From: Aphelenchoides besseyi
Taxonomy: Eukaryota > Nematoda > Chromadorea > Rhabditida > Aphelenchoididae
NCBI GenBank assembly: GCA_024699855.1
Contig: JAMPIQ010000002.1
Coordinates: forward strand, 8,308,001 to 8,372,000
Direction: 5' to 3'
DNA length: 64,000 nt
Positions 37,237 to 49,400 of the stretch are shown one piece after another (position 1 is the first letter of the stretch; each line of letters starts with the position of its first letter). Below the pieces are notes generated by a model, which had not been told where the DNA came from, did not search any database, and saw only the letters and a list, made by a program, of their open reading frames with translations. A program made the position numbers and the translations under genes.

Positions 37237-38422
37237 TTACTCGTGAACAATTGGTTCTTCAACATCAAAAATTTCGATGTCACCACGTGGATCGATGTGT
37301 GCTTCGGGATTGGGTTCTCGAACCGATGTTAGAGCGGGAGTCAATAGTTTTGGTCGTCTGAATAATTATCGTTAAAAACAACGAAGATTTGACTAAACAC
37401 ACGTCATTGATTCAACAGTTGAAAGCGTGTTTGCTCGATTTGGTCGAGTTGCTAAACTCAACTTTGACGTCGCTTCGTTCCAATCCTAAAAGCCATAATC
37501 TTGTGAACTCAACAGCTATTACCGGCCAATACAACTCCTTCATGTTACGAACATAATCGACCAGATTTCGACATTCAGTTTCGATATATTGCTGGATATT
37601 GCGATTTGTGGGAGTGTAAATGAACATACACAAATGACCAAAAGCGGTTGCATCCAACTAAACGGATTGTCTTATTGAATTTGTGTTAACATACCGAACC
37701 ACTCTGCTCGCCCATCATAAACGGTTTGTTGTCAAGGAACGCGCTCAACGCCTTCAAATTGTTCTTCGTAATCACTTCCACTTCCGATACGCTGTTCCGT
37801 CCAATTCCTTGAGCGTAACATTTTTGACGGTACTAAAACGTCTACTGCGAAATGTCTTATTCTCTTACCGATCTTTTCAATTTTGCCATTCCTAACGTCC
37901 GAAACATGAACTTTCGGAAGCCTTGGAAGTGATTGATCAGTCCGTCTTCTGTGGCCAAAAAACTTATGTTGTGGGAGCGATAATAAGCACAACTCCTAAA
38001 CCCGCATTCATTTCCATTGATGCTTCTTTCTCACCACGCGAGAGAGTCTTCGATCAGCGACGAGTAGGCTCGAAAGTCGGCTATTTCTCTTTCACTAAGA
38101 TGTCCATCAATTTCAACACCAAATATCCTCGACAATTCGGCCATGATGAAGTTCGTATCGGCGATCTGACGACCATTTAATTCAACAAACGGTACTTGTC
38201 CTCTGTGTGATAAAAACTTGAATTCGTTGCCAACATTCTAAACGAAACTCCGTGATGAGAACAACGACAGAAACGAACGTGGTAAGCGATGTCCGCCATT
38301 CGTAACCACGTTTCCAATTTCAAACAGTATGGTGATATTGATGGACAACATCGAGCACGAGGAAATTGAATCAAATAGACACAATCCTTTTGCCAATCAC
38401 GTATAATCGGCGATTGTTCCAT
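37237..38422 (-). CDS. FAX/CDR family GST-like protein
   Basis: Relative of failed-axon-connections (Fax), metaxin and the C. elegans cadmium-responsive CDR proteins: a thioredoxin-like N-terminal and an all-helical GST-C domain. Exons from ATG 38422: WQKDCVYLIQFPRARCCPSI (the CPxxSP-like corner), SPYCLKLETWLRMADIAYH, after an intron NVGNEFKFLSHRGQVPFVEL and NGRQIADTNFIMAEL, then the C-terminal half CYAQGIGRNSVSEVE, ALSAFLDNKPFMMGEQSG, DATAFGHLCMFIYTP, CRNLVDYVRNMKELYWPDW and an acidic tail ending IFDVEEPIVHE. At least seven exons. The segment around 37960-38010 was joined less certainly. Fax is linked to axon growth and CDR-1 to heavy-metal tolerance; the molecular reaction is unknown. An additional upstream exon is possible. 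Confidence 0.87.
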
Positions 38423-38947
38423 TTCGGGTCAATCGTAATCTCAGATGTCGGACGTAAAAGTTAGTCGTCCGAGTTTTAAAGTCGAGAGTTGAATTGTTGT
38501 ACGTGCAACTCCTTGACAACAAGCTCATTTTTCCAGTCTTCTGCTCAACAACAAGCTTCCGGAACACGCGCTTCGTACCAAAAATTCGTAAGAAAAATGA
38601 ATTCTTGTGCAAATTTCGAAAACAACTCGGATGTGAGCCACGTTCCTCTTATCGAGTTCACGAAGAATTAGAGTATTCATTTAGAATAAAAATCCATAGA
38701 ACTTTTCACCCCAATCGATTACAGTAAACAATACCAAGATCTTGAAGATGTTCGTAAATTTGAAAGGTGCGTCAAGAAACATGCTGGCGCGAGCCAACTT
38801 CTTTGTAATCGATCGATTAACAGTCGACGTGCCGACGTCGTTTGTCAAAATCCGCTTATCAGTAGAAACAGACGAAATTTGAAGTGTTGTCAATTGCCAA
38901 CACTCATTTCGAAGACCCTTCGTGTGTTGAATTGCAAACAACTCGAA
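38423..38947. other. Divergent spacer
   Basis: Between the FAX/CDR gene (-) and the receptor kinase exons (+). A minus frame at 38681-38974 overlaps the plus-strand signal-peptide exon and lacks other support. Confidence 0.45.
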
Positions 38948-39150
38948 ATGGCTGATCCACGACGAATCATCCAACTTGTGTTCATTTTGGTTTTCGTTGG
39001 TCGATCGTTAGCCGGCTGCAAGTCTCAAGTCTTCGTGCTACCGCTTCTTCAACACGAAACCGGGTGCAATTCGACTACCAACTCGTACTATTATCTATGT
39101 GAACAATATCTGAACTCCTTTGTATACAGTTGCAGTAGTCTGGCACATAC
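38948..39150 (+). CDS. First exon 1a: signal peptide and Cys module, duplicate of receptor kinase exon 1b
   Basis: ATG 38948 opens a signal peptide (IIQLVFILVFVGRSLAG) followed by CKSQVFVLPLLQHETGC and a stretch ending LNSFVYSCSSLAHT. The exon ends at a GTAAGT donor in phase 2. It aligns with the exon at 39557-39729: the first two Cys are 15 residues apart in both, the last two 10 apart in both, and FVY lies in the same place before the last Cys. Both could splice to the acceptor at 40052. It is therefore either an alternative first exon of the receptor kinase or the remnant of a duplicated gene. The exon has no kinase of its own before 39557. Confidence 0.6.
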
Positions 39151-39556
39151 GTAAGTTTCGATGTTCTGAAATTCATTAAGAACTTAAGGGTGCAAACGCT
39201 TTTTTTCTTTTCAATCGACAAAAATCGCTTGAAAGAGAGTGCGTAAATCACTAACTTTATTTAACTCTTTTTTCTAATCTACATGACAATTTCATCATCT
39301 TCGCCAGTTCATCATGCCGTTGAAATGTCTTCGGCGTTCACTTTTGTCCCAAACACGTTAGCATAGTTTTGAACCAATGTCTTCTGTCATCATGACGAAC
39401 ACAGCCCGACGTTTTGGCTTGCATTGCGTACTTTCTATTCTTTATCGATCGAACTTTCTCAATTTTTAATCTGCCGCAAATTGGCGTACTTCGATTACGC
39501 TTCGAGAATGACTGCTCGTTTTCTATTGGCTTCTAAAAGTTGTGTTTCCTGCTTAA

Positions 39557-41939
39557 ATGTTCGTTCCCGTCTTATTAGCTTTTTTGGTTCTTGAAGTTCA
39601 TGGTGAATGTACACGAAAGATCATTCTGATTCCCTTGTTCTACGCGAAAACACAATGCGGTACTCCGGATTGCGGAGCTTATGTCGAAAACTTTGTTTAC
39701 ATCTGCACATATAACTCTCAAGACACTTCGTAAGTTCATCTATCGGACTCAATAATCACTCCGTCTTCGGGAGTCATTTGATCAGAAAATGAGCATTTTG
39801 AAGTCTATTCCCTTACAAATAAGAATTATTAGCTTAAAAAGTCACGTTGGTTTGTGAAACTTGAGTGCCATTTAAATTGCTTTTAACAAAGAGTTTGAAC
39901 CCAAAACTACGATTGTTGAGCTTTTTCTGATAACAAACGATTAACCTCCTCGTAGAATTTCTTGTCCGTCATTTCCGTTTAACTAAGCTTTTAAACTCCA
40001 AATTTATATGAGAACGCGTGGGCATAGTGCAAAATGTTATTTTGATATTTAGCCGTGAACAGATCGCATTGTTTCTGCCGCCGTACAATGGTTCGACCAC
40101 TTGTTATCTGGGCGTGCGCGGTGACTGTGGCAGTATTCAAGTGGCTGCCAAAGACGTCGTTTTGCTTCCGTAAGTTGTAAACAATTCGAATGCAAGACTC
40201 CAGCCTTAGATACACGGACTTTTCGATAGAAGACAATTTGGCCAAACAATTGAAATCGGATAGCAACGATTGCATCGACGAAAGTATGGCCGTGATCTTA
40301 ACTGATATTCCATGCTCTGAATACTCGAAGTATCCCGATCTTCAGCAGATGTTTGGCGATCAATTTGCTAAGACAATCAAGCGATTTAACACAGAGTTCT
40401 CTTTGCACACGGTCATTTTGTTTCTTAGCGGAGATCTCAACGATACAAAAAACGAACCCTGTCCATCGCTTGCCAATTACACTTTTAATCCACAACAAGA
40501 TTTCATGCAGTTCAGGCACATTACCTACGAGGATATCTTTAACAACTATCAAAACATTTGCGACTGGACGTTTCTGGCCACGCGAAATCGCACTGGAACA
40601 TCATCTCCAATGAACCAAGGTGTGAATCCTTGCGCAGAAATGCAAACAAAACTTTTGGATTTTAGCGTTGACAACAGGTCTTATTATCGGCTGTTCGATT
40701 GTTGGTTTGTTGGTCATTGGATTGACAGCTTTTTGTGGATACAAAGTAAGACGTCGGTATCTACAAAGCAAATTGGAGTTAGTAAAAGATATCGATTGGC
40801 TTCTCAATTGTGGACATTTAGTATGTTTGCTGAGGAACATGCATCTCGTGCTCGTCGTCTTTTGTTTGGGGAGCCAAAACTTTCTGTGGATCAATGGGAG
40901 TTGACACCTAAAGAATTGAAAGTCGAAGCAACCGTAGTGTTGGGAACGGGCGTCTCGGCAACAGTTTACAAAGGTCGAGTGAAGAAGAAACGAGATAATT
41001 ATACGATTGAAATGGATGTTGCCGTTAAATTTGCTCATTCCTATGCTGATCAGTCCGTGAGGGTAAATAGACAATTATTGGCGTTTCTATGCGTGAATTT
41101 AGAGAGATATGATCCGAGAAATACAGTTCATGAAAACGATCGGCCAGCACGACAATCTGTTGGTTATGATCGGTTGTGTGAAAGATCCCGAAAATCCGGT
41201 AATTGCAACAGAATATTGTTCACATAGAGATCTGTTAAAAGTTCTGCGCAAACATGAACTGCATTATCTGGTATGTTTTTATTGAAGGATATGAGCTCAG
41301 AAATTTAGACAAGTGAACGATGCAATGAAGTCGACGTTTGTCTTCTACTCACCGACCTTCTACGAATTGCTTCTCAAGTTTGTGCTGGAATGGTTCATTT
41401 GAGTTCTCTCGGTTTTGTCCATCGTGATTTGGCAGCTCGAAACGTGTTCTTGACTGACGATTTGACGGCGAAAATCGGAGACTTTGGCTTATGTCGTTTG
41501 ACAGCCGACGCACTGTATACTCAGTAATCATCTTTCGACTTTAATCATAAGTGACCACTTTTGTTTGCAGAAAAGGAGGAAAGTTGCCCGTAAAACACAT
41601 GTCTTACGAAGCGTTGAAGTTTGGCGAGTTCTCCGAGAAATCGGATGTTTGGAGTTACGGCATTTTGCTCTTCGAGATATTCAGTGGCGGTCAACGGCCG
41701 TTTGCTGACATCGAAACCGATCAATTGATTTCGCATCTTGAGGATAATGGAAAAGCCGAGTTTCCAGCCGAGTGTCCGGAACAACTGTAATTCAAAATCA
41801 AAATAATTCTTATTGTTTCGCATGTTTTAGAGTACGTATAGCACATACAAAGTGTTTCCAAAAGATGCCCAACGACAGAGCAACATTCAGAGAAATTCAA
41901 GATGAAATCGATCGTCTTCTGGACATCTTTGACATTTAA
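39557..41939 (+). CDS. Receptor tyrosine kinase with orphan ectodomain
   Basis: Start ATG 39557: signal peptide ([16 protein letters not shown]), then [17 protein letters not shown]; exon ends 39729. Exon 2 from 40053 ([21 protein letters not shown]). The ectodomain runs to about 40618, with [28 protein letters not shown] and N-glycosylation sites, and no domain I recognise. TM helix [22 protein letters not shown] follows a 46-nt intron. Kinase: [11 protein letters not shown], glycine loop [17 protein letters not shown], the catalytic [11 protein letters not shown] (tyrosine-kinase form), [17 protein letters not shown]-type [20 protein letters not shown], and a tail ending LLDIFDI, stop 41937-41939. 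Introns are 35-50 nt; an unspliced frame at 40190-41227 runs through several and should not be used. The juxtamembrane [11 protein letters not shown] is basic. It resembles the small nematode-expanded receptor kinases (KIN-15/16 type) rather than FGFR or insulin receptors. Ligand unknown. Confidence 0.88.
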
Positions 41940-42341
41940 CTGAAACGTCTTGGATGTCCGACAACATCTCAAAACTTCACGGGTCTTTTTAAAGTCATAT
42001 TATTGTTCTATTCGTGTGTTTAATAAGTGTTGTACAGAACCACTCAGTTATTTTGGCAAAGCAATAAACCGGTGGCAAAATGTAGTAGAGTTAAAAATCA
42101 AAGCTCATCTTCTATTCAGCGAAATGAAAAGATTCAAAGTCCTCATCACAAAGTCCTACAATCAGATTTCTAAGCGACTGATTTCTATCATATGAACGTC
42201 AACATTATTCATAGCTGTTGATGGATTTACGAATCGAAGACACGAAAAGTGCACATTTTGTATGTCGAATAAATTTAGGATTTCGGTTTATTTGTAATTT
42301 ACAACAATTATGCCCGTATAGCAAAAGAAAATACAACAAGA
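41940..42341. other. Convergent 3' spacer
   Basis: 3' UTRs of the receptor kinase (+) and the MsrB-like gene (-). AT-rich; no gene seen. Confidence 0.5.
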
Positions 42342-42887
42342 TTATAGATTCCGACGCGAGTATTTTTGAAGGGCGACATCGAACTTTTCCATTTCGAATT
42401 CCAAAGCCGCCGAGTTGATTGAGAAGCGTTCTCCGGTCTCCGACACATCGTCTCGATAGATGTAGCCAAGATGAGAGAAGCAGTTTTTGCATCGGGCTTC
42501 AATTCGTTTAACATCGTCACGATGTTCGCATCGTTCTACATTTTTCGTTGCATGGGAAAAAGACAAGTAGCCGTGAGCTCCGTACTTCGAATTGGAATCA
42601 AAAAGATGCAAGCCACAACATAGACAGAAGTAGGTGCCAGGCTTGAAGTTTCGCGTCAAATTGCCGGAGGAAATCGTTTCCATTGAATTGCATCTGAGCA
42701 CACGGTAAGAGACCTCGGGTAGAAATCGTTTGTAGATGGTGCTTGGAATTGATTCGGAGCTTCCGAATTCAACACACAGCTCTTGGAAAAGTTTTCGTCG
42801 GCGTTGAGAGGGACTATCGTTCAACTTCTTAGTCATTGGAACGGTGGACATCTTGTTGTTGGTCGTCACTGGAATTGGAGTAAACAT
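42342..42887 (-). CDS. MsrB/SelR-like protein lacking the catalytic Cys
   Basis: Resembles methionine-R-sulfoxide reductase. Single exon of 181 residues. Seen: YRVLRCNSMETISSGNL, GTYFCLCCGLHLF with the first zinc CxxC, HGYLSFSHA where active enzymes have GWPSF, CKNC as the second zinc CxxC, HLGYIYRDD and GERFSINSAALEFE. In active MsrB the last motif is RYCINS or RFCINS; the nucleophilic Cys (or Sec) is Ser here. The zinc site is kept, so the fold should form but the standard reaction should not. Start ATG 42887 is chosen because a TATATAAGG lies at 42918-42926; the frame stays open to 42935 without support. A single exon in an intron-rich region suggests retroposition. Alternatives: a non-enzymatic zinc protein, or use of another Cys. 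Confidence 0.85.
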   Translation of the reverse strand: MFTPIPVTTNNKMSTVPMTKKLNDSPSQRRRKLFQELCVEFGSSESIPSTIYKRFLPEVSYRVLRCNSMETISSGNLTRNFKPGTYFCLCCGLHLFDSNSKYGAHGYLSFSHATKNVERCEHRDDVKRIEARCKNCFSHLGYIYRDDVSETGERFSINSAALEFEMEKFDVALQKYSRRNL

Positions 42888-43467
42888 TTGAAATGTGGAG
42901 TTTTGAAGACACCAACTCCTTATATACGACTTCAAAGAGAGGCGTAAAGGAAGTGGAAGTTTGAACGTTTTATTTCAAAACATTCAGTTCAATAGTTCTA
43001 ATCGTACGCCTAAAACCTGCGATTCTTAGTGAAGGGTATTAACTCCGACGAGACGTCTTGTTCCATTTCCTCGTTATTAGTGTTTTCGGAACGCTTTCAA
43101 AATTTCGAATTCTTCAAATCGACCTTTCGACACCGATCAGAAATGACAGTTTTCTTAGAATGAAACAAAATCGTAGGAAAGGAGGAAGTGACAATCAGTC
43201 GGAGGATTAGAAGTCTCAGCGTACTTTATCATCACTCACGTGCACTTCGCTCTGAAACTTATCCTGCAAACCTTTTCAAATGAACACCACTTAAATTTGC
43301 AGAGTTATTTTCGTTGTTCCGGAATTCGGTCCATGGTCTGTCCATTGCATTGCTTTCAACTACGTAGAGCACTTGCAAGTTTATTTCTGAATTATTTCGT
43401 ACACACACAATGAGAAAATGGCAGTGCAAGAGAGACGGAAGTGAAAGGCACCGATAGCTACTCTTGA
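42888..43467. other. Intergenic spacer
   Basis: MsrB-like promoter and contactin 3' UTR. Nothing else recognised. Confidence 0.5.
42918..42926 (-). promoter_or_regulatory. TATA box of the MsrB-like gene
   Basis: TATATAAGG on the minus strand, 31-39 bp upstream of ATG 42887. It argues for that ATG over the longer open frame, which would start inside or upstream of the TATA box. Confidence 0.6.
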
Positions 43468-46400
43468 TCAAACAATCCACGTCCTCAACAACAGAAACAA
43501 TCCGATTGTTAGCCACGAAGAACAATAACGATAAGCTGAGTCGGGTGTCGATTGATCGGAAGCTCCAATTCGAATTGTCGTCACAGCTGATCGTGGTCCA
43601 ACTAAAACGCCAATAAACTACAATCACTTTGAGTCACTTACCGCCTCCCGCATTAAAAGCCGCCACTTGAATTCGATACAAAAACATCAATTTGAGACCA
43701 TCGATTCGAGCACTGGGATTTCGGACGTCGATCATTTCCCGTTCACGCAATTCCAACACCTGCAATATTCAAAGTTAAAATGAGTTCAATTCCCGCTCTT
43801 CAGAGACTTTTATTCGTGTAACAGTTTCTCTCAAACTTACAATTGGGTTTTCTGCCGTTTCGGATACAAAAACATACACATAATACCCACGTTCTTCACT
43901 CGCATTCAACACCGTACTCAATCGAACCATCGTCCAATCGATCAGAGTCGTGTATCCGCTCAAGGTTTCGTGTAATTTGATTCGCAAAATTGATGGCGCT
44001 TCAAAAGGTGGTGGTTCAGCAGTTCGTGCTGATTCACTTGTTAAACTCTGTGGTCCTCGGCGACCGTGTTGATCAAAAGCGACCAAAGAACATCGATAAA
44101 CAGTCCACGCTTCCAATCCACCAACTAAAACTTCTGATGTGTGTGGTGGAACAGTTAGGTTCAAAATTGAGTTCTCAGGAATTACGATTCGTGGTTTCGA
44201 GTCGACATCTTCCCATTCGTCAATACAACTGATCATGATTCCGCGTACGTTCTCGCATTGTTCTGCATTAGCCCAATCCCAAGTTAAATTGAGATGAGTG
44301 GCATTGTAGGTTTGTAGATGGAGATTAACTGCTTGACGTTTAGGTGCTTGATCGGTAACATAAACGATTGTTTCTGTAGTCATGGAAGTTCCCACATCGT
44401 TCATGGCCTGAACTCCAACTGCCAGAATTGCACAATCAGTTTCTGGGTTACGATGAAGATTATCAGGTCGTAGAGGAATCACATAATTCGCTCTGTCAAC
44501 TACATGTGACCCATTGTCGTCGTTCCCTGTCCATGTAACGTTATAACGAAGATTTGGACCATTATGATGGGACTAAACAATCCCGCTGGTTAATGTAGTG
44601 TTTTAAAGTCTTTATACCTTTTCTATTGGATCCCATTCTAACAGCAAATGTGATGAATCGAGAAGTTTCCAACGTAAATTTGCAATGACATCGTCTGGTG
44701 CGGCGACTGGAGTTTCGATCCACGGAGTTGAAGCCGATGGCAGACTTAAGACTCCGTCAGTTGATCGCGTTCGAACACGAAACTAAAAGGTCGTTAGAAT
44801 TCCTTGTCTTACTAAACTTACTTGGTATTTTGAATTCGGTCGAAGATCACGCACAAGAAATGCGCCAATAATTCTATCGCCGGTACGAAACGGTTCGTTG
44901 GAATGCGGCCGCCAAGTTCTATCATCTCCAGTTCTCTTTTCGACTTGAAAACCGTCGATTCGAAATTCATGTCGTTTTTGAATCGGAGCTAATCGCCACG
45001 AGAGTTTTGCAGAATTTGAATCAACACTCAAAACTTTTAACTGTGTTGGTGCAATTGCAGCAAGTCGCGAGATTCCAGGCGGTTCGATCTCAGCGGATGC
45101 ACCGCCAAAAACTGATGAACAAGCAAACCGTCCAACATTCTTTGCAACAAACGATGAGGATGCATCAACTGATGCATGTTGTCGAATTTTAGTTGATCTT
45201 TCACTTTCTCCGATACTTCGGACGAATTGACGTACGCGAAGCTCGCGCATACGTTGTGCATTTTGTTCGTTAAATTGCCACTGAAAATGTGCTTCGGGAC
45301 ATGAAGATTGCGTTGCACATTCCAGTTCTGCTTCACAACTAAGCTGCAAACCGTAGCCTTCGCCATCAGCATCGGGTTTCACTGACTGACTAATTGAGAC
45401 CTTTGGACGTGCTGATAAGATAATTCATACTCATATTTTAGCTCTTTTACTTACTCATAACTACCAATTGAACAACAGCACGACTCTCTCCAAAGTCATT
45501 TCTTGCTCTAAACTACCTGTTAAAGCGACTATTGTAGTCCAAAAGCATACCGACATTCGTAGTCTCCTTGATGTTGTACGGTAAAAGATTCGATCAAAAG
45601 TAAAACTATGCCGTTTTCTTCGACTTGATCAAACAACGGACGAGTGTTAGAGTCTCGTTCACGAGTTAAACGTTGCCAACGAGAACTACCTCGTGGCATC
45701 GAATAGAAAAGACACGGTAATCGAAGTGATGAGCCATCAACAACGAAAACTCGACGTGGAAATACGTTCGGATGAAAAATCGGTTTGGAGTCTTGAACTG
45801 TCAAAAGCATGCTCGACGACGCGGTTCCAACATCATTCGATATTCGACACTGATAAACTTGTGCATCTTCAACGTGTACTCGACTAATAGCCAATTCATT
45901 TTGATGTAATCGAAAACGTTTACGCTCATCGGCAGCCATTAAGACCGGCTAAAAGACTTTGTTCGAACTAGTTATCGACTTACAACCTACTTGAATCGGT
46001 AATCCGTTTCTAAACCATTCGACATGAACCGTTGGTGATTGTTGATTTACAATCGGACACGCCAATCTGACTGTTGAGTTCGTTGCAACAAGCAAATCGG
46101 CTAATGGTTGTGCGATGATCGGCGGAACTGAAATGTAAACGTCAATTAGTAGCCTTCAAAGTACGTTTACATTGAATTACAAGTTGTAATTCAGCTGTTG
46201 CTGATCCACGTTCATTTGTCGCAGTACAACGAAAATGAGTAGCATCAGATTGTCGAACGCCTTCGATTCGCAATACTCGACCATAATTTAGAATCTTGTA
46301 ACGTGAATTGAACGGCTCTCCGTCCAATCGTTCCCACCGATATTTAGGAGCTGGACTGAAATAAACACAGTCAATTTGGGTTTCCTGATTCTTAAACTTG

Positions 46401-49400
46401 CAATCCATAAGCAAAACATTCGATCCAAATCGTTTGTCCGCGAATCGGAACTTCGGGAAAAACTTGTGGTTGATATTCGTCGATTCGTGGCGGAAAAGAT
46501 CCTGCTTCGCCGTTTTGAGGCAACAACAGATGAAAGAATGGACCGTACTGTCCGGAGCGCGAAGATGAAGAAGCCAATGTGCACGCATAACTGAAAACAA
46601 GATATTTTGTTCGCAATAATGCTTCTAACCTTGTTGCATCTTCAGGTCGATTGTAAGAGAAATGCAAAGTACCGTCCATGGAAATAAAAATCCGTTCATT
46701 TACTGACACGAACTGATCTGTTAGTCCACCGATCATCCACGAAAAGGAATAGGATTCTGCAAAACAAATGATTATCTTCTACACTTCGAGTAATCGACCC
46801 CAACAAAGGTTTTCTGTTTCACATCACTCACCCAAAATATTCTATTTGAATCTTCATTGTGTACGAAAAAATTGAAACACACAAGCAAGTACTACATTTG
46901 GATTTTTCTTGTTCTGTTGGTGTGCTGGTGCAGTGAGAAGGGGTGCAGTGGTGCGGATTTGATGCAAACCGGCAAGTGAAGGTGCAAGTGCAGTGGAAAG
47001 AAGTCGAAAACAATTTTGAAAGTGGTCAATTGAAATAACCGGGTGTTGTGCATAGAAGTGAGTGGGCTTTGAGAAGTGATGTGCGTACACGTGATGGTGA
47101 GTTTTTGGCACAGTGCATTGTGAATAGAGTTCTATTTGAATGATTTGTGAATATGATGTATTGTGTGTTGTGTGATTTTGCGAATTGTGCTTAGTGTTTG
47201 TATGTGAAGTGCAAGTGTTATGGTGCAAGTGCGGTTATGTGCGCATTGTGAGTGCAAAACGGAAGATAGAATTTTAAGCACCGGCGATGTGAGTCGATTA
47301 TAGTTGAAGCATTGGATCTAATATTGCTAATGAGACGAGAGAATGAGCATGTGCAGGAACTGAGAGGAAGTGGAAGATTGTGCAGTTTTGGGAGAATACA
47401 ACTACAAAGTGCGGGACTACGGCAAGAAGCTACAATGACGGCTAGATTGAGGAACTCCAAAGAAACTACATTTCCTAAAATTAATCAATTTTCTTTCAAG
47501 AATGCAAACTTCGCGAGAGTAACACACGATTCGAAATGAATTCAATAGTCGGAATTTCATACTCTCAAATAAAATTGGGGGATCTCAATGGTGCTCTTTT
47601 GTTTTCAATTGAATAGCCAATCAAAATAAACGGGTTCAAACAAATCGAAACAAACGTCTGAAAGTTTTTGTCGGAATTTCTCGCGCAAATTCTACAAGAA
47701 ACCGATTTCAATTGAATTAGAATTCAGTTCATTTGCTGTGTAATCGGCTGTTTAATCGGAAGCCTTTAAGTGTCGACTTCCGCACTTTTGACCCGACAAC
47801 GAAAATGAGCTTATCTCTCGAAGAGCGTCTTCTGCTCGGAAATGTCGAGCAAATTAGTTGAAGTGGAACGATCGGATTTCAGCGTGCAAATTTGGACGAC
47901 TGAAACGGTCAGTGGCCTTAGCAATTGCAAAAAACCAGAAGCCGTCCATTCGACCGGTCGCTTGTCGATTCATTTCCTTCGGCTTCTGACTAAACACGTG
48001 AATGTAAACCATCGGCTAACGGGAAATGAATGGTCGCATTTTTGTCCAATTTCGGGATTCTTTAATGTTTCCGACAAGCATAGGTCCGGGAATTCGTTTT
48101 AGATTGCCGCTGGCGGTTTAGTTCGCCCGTAAAACCCACGAAAACATTTCGTGCTAATGCGAACGACGTGGAATTGCGGAGAACTCTACGGTTGTTAATC
48201 GAACAGCTGTGAATAAAACAGTTGGAAATTAATTGAAACGTCAGAAGCAGAAAGACTTCACGAATCTCTTTCGTCGAGTTTCTGGAATCAGCGAAGAAGA
48301 CCGAAACTCGGCGGGCCGGATATTGCGTGGTTATTGGATTAGTTTTATGGTCGCTGACTGATCTCCGAAGGGATGCGCATTCGAAGGAGACAGCAAATCG
48401 AGAAGGAAGATTTCCTTTTGCATGCGAAGCCCGAGTCATTTTCGGTCTTCTCGAAAAGTAGAGGAAATGAGCCGAAGGCCAAATTGAGTTTGGGAGTTCG
48501 TGTCGAAGCCTCAAGAGGTCATTACAACTCGAATGCCATTCACGCTATTAACGAGACGTCATTGGACTGTCTTACTGCCCATCGAAATGTGAAAATCGCC
48601 GTCTGTAATTGCAAAAGGAGGAAAGGACGTGTGCCGTTAAACGAGCAAATAAAACCGAAAACTGAGCACTCCCGACTTGTTCACCAAATGAGTTTCGTTT
48701 ATCCGTCTGTCCATTCCAACACAGTCAACAAAGCCGGCAAATTCAATTCTTCAGCCAACTATTCGAGTGTCTGCTGAAGCGTACGGTAAAAGAGCTTCTC
48801 GGAAATTCGATTTGGACCAACGAAAGATCTTCGTTACAATCTTTCAAACTCACGCCTACACACTGAACAAAAACACCACTAGAATGTTTAGAACGAGTTC
48901 CAAATAAACAAAAAAAAGCAGTTCGTTTCTATCATTAAGATTTTTTGTGTTTAAAATCACAAGTTTCTTGTCGAAAACTACGTGGCACAAGAACGCAGAT
49001 GACCGTTTCGTGCCGTCCATTAGCGTGAACGATAAGATCACCTCAGAAACAATGCCGATGGGCAGTCGAGAAAAATTGGCGAGCAGAACGTGATGACCGA
49101 GTAAAATTCGATTCAAACCAGAGATATCAACGAACAAGGTCAATGCTCGTAGATCCGTCGGTTCGTTGTTATCGAAAGCAGTTTTTTCTTCTGAACCCGC
49201 AGAATCGAGAAACTGAACGCAAATTTGCCGCCGACGCGTTTGCGGATCTTCGAGCACCTGCCGGCTAACCGTGTGTCATGATCAAATGTTTGGGCAGAAA
49301 ATCCTGACTTAAGATTTCATATCACACGTAAAAAACAACAAATGTCTCGTCCACCGAAACTACGAGACGCCGCATTGCCGTTAGACCGAAAATCACGAAA

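Noticed and set aside
40190..41227. A single 345-residue protein from the longest unspliced frame
   Set aside because: It runs through at least three short introns; removing these is needed to recover the membrane helix and the kinase motifs.
42888..42935. Longer N-terminus of the MsrB-like protein (MKSYIRSW...)
   Set aside because: The extension overlaps the TATATAAGG sequence, which fits better as promoter for the ATG at 42887.
45007..45192. Plus-strand Gln/His-rich protein
   Set aside because: It is the antisense shadow of the contactin Ig/FN3 exon.
46854..47228. His/Thr/Cys-rich secreted protein on minus strand
   Set aside because: It is the translation of the GTG-rich low-complexity intron sequence.
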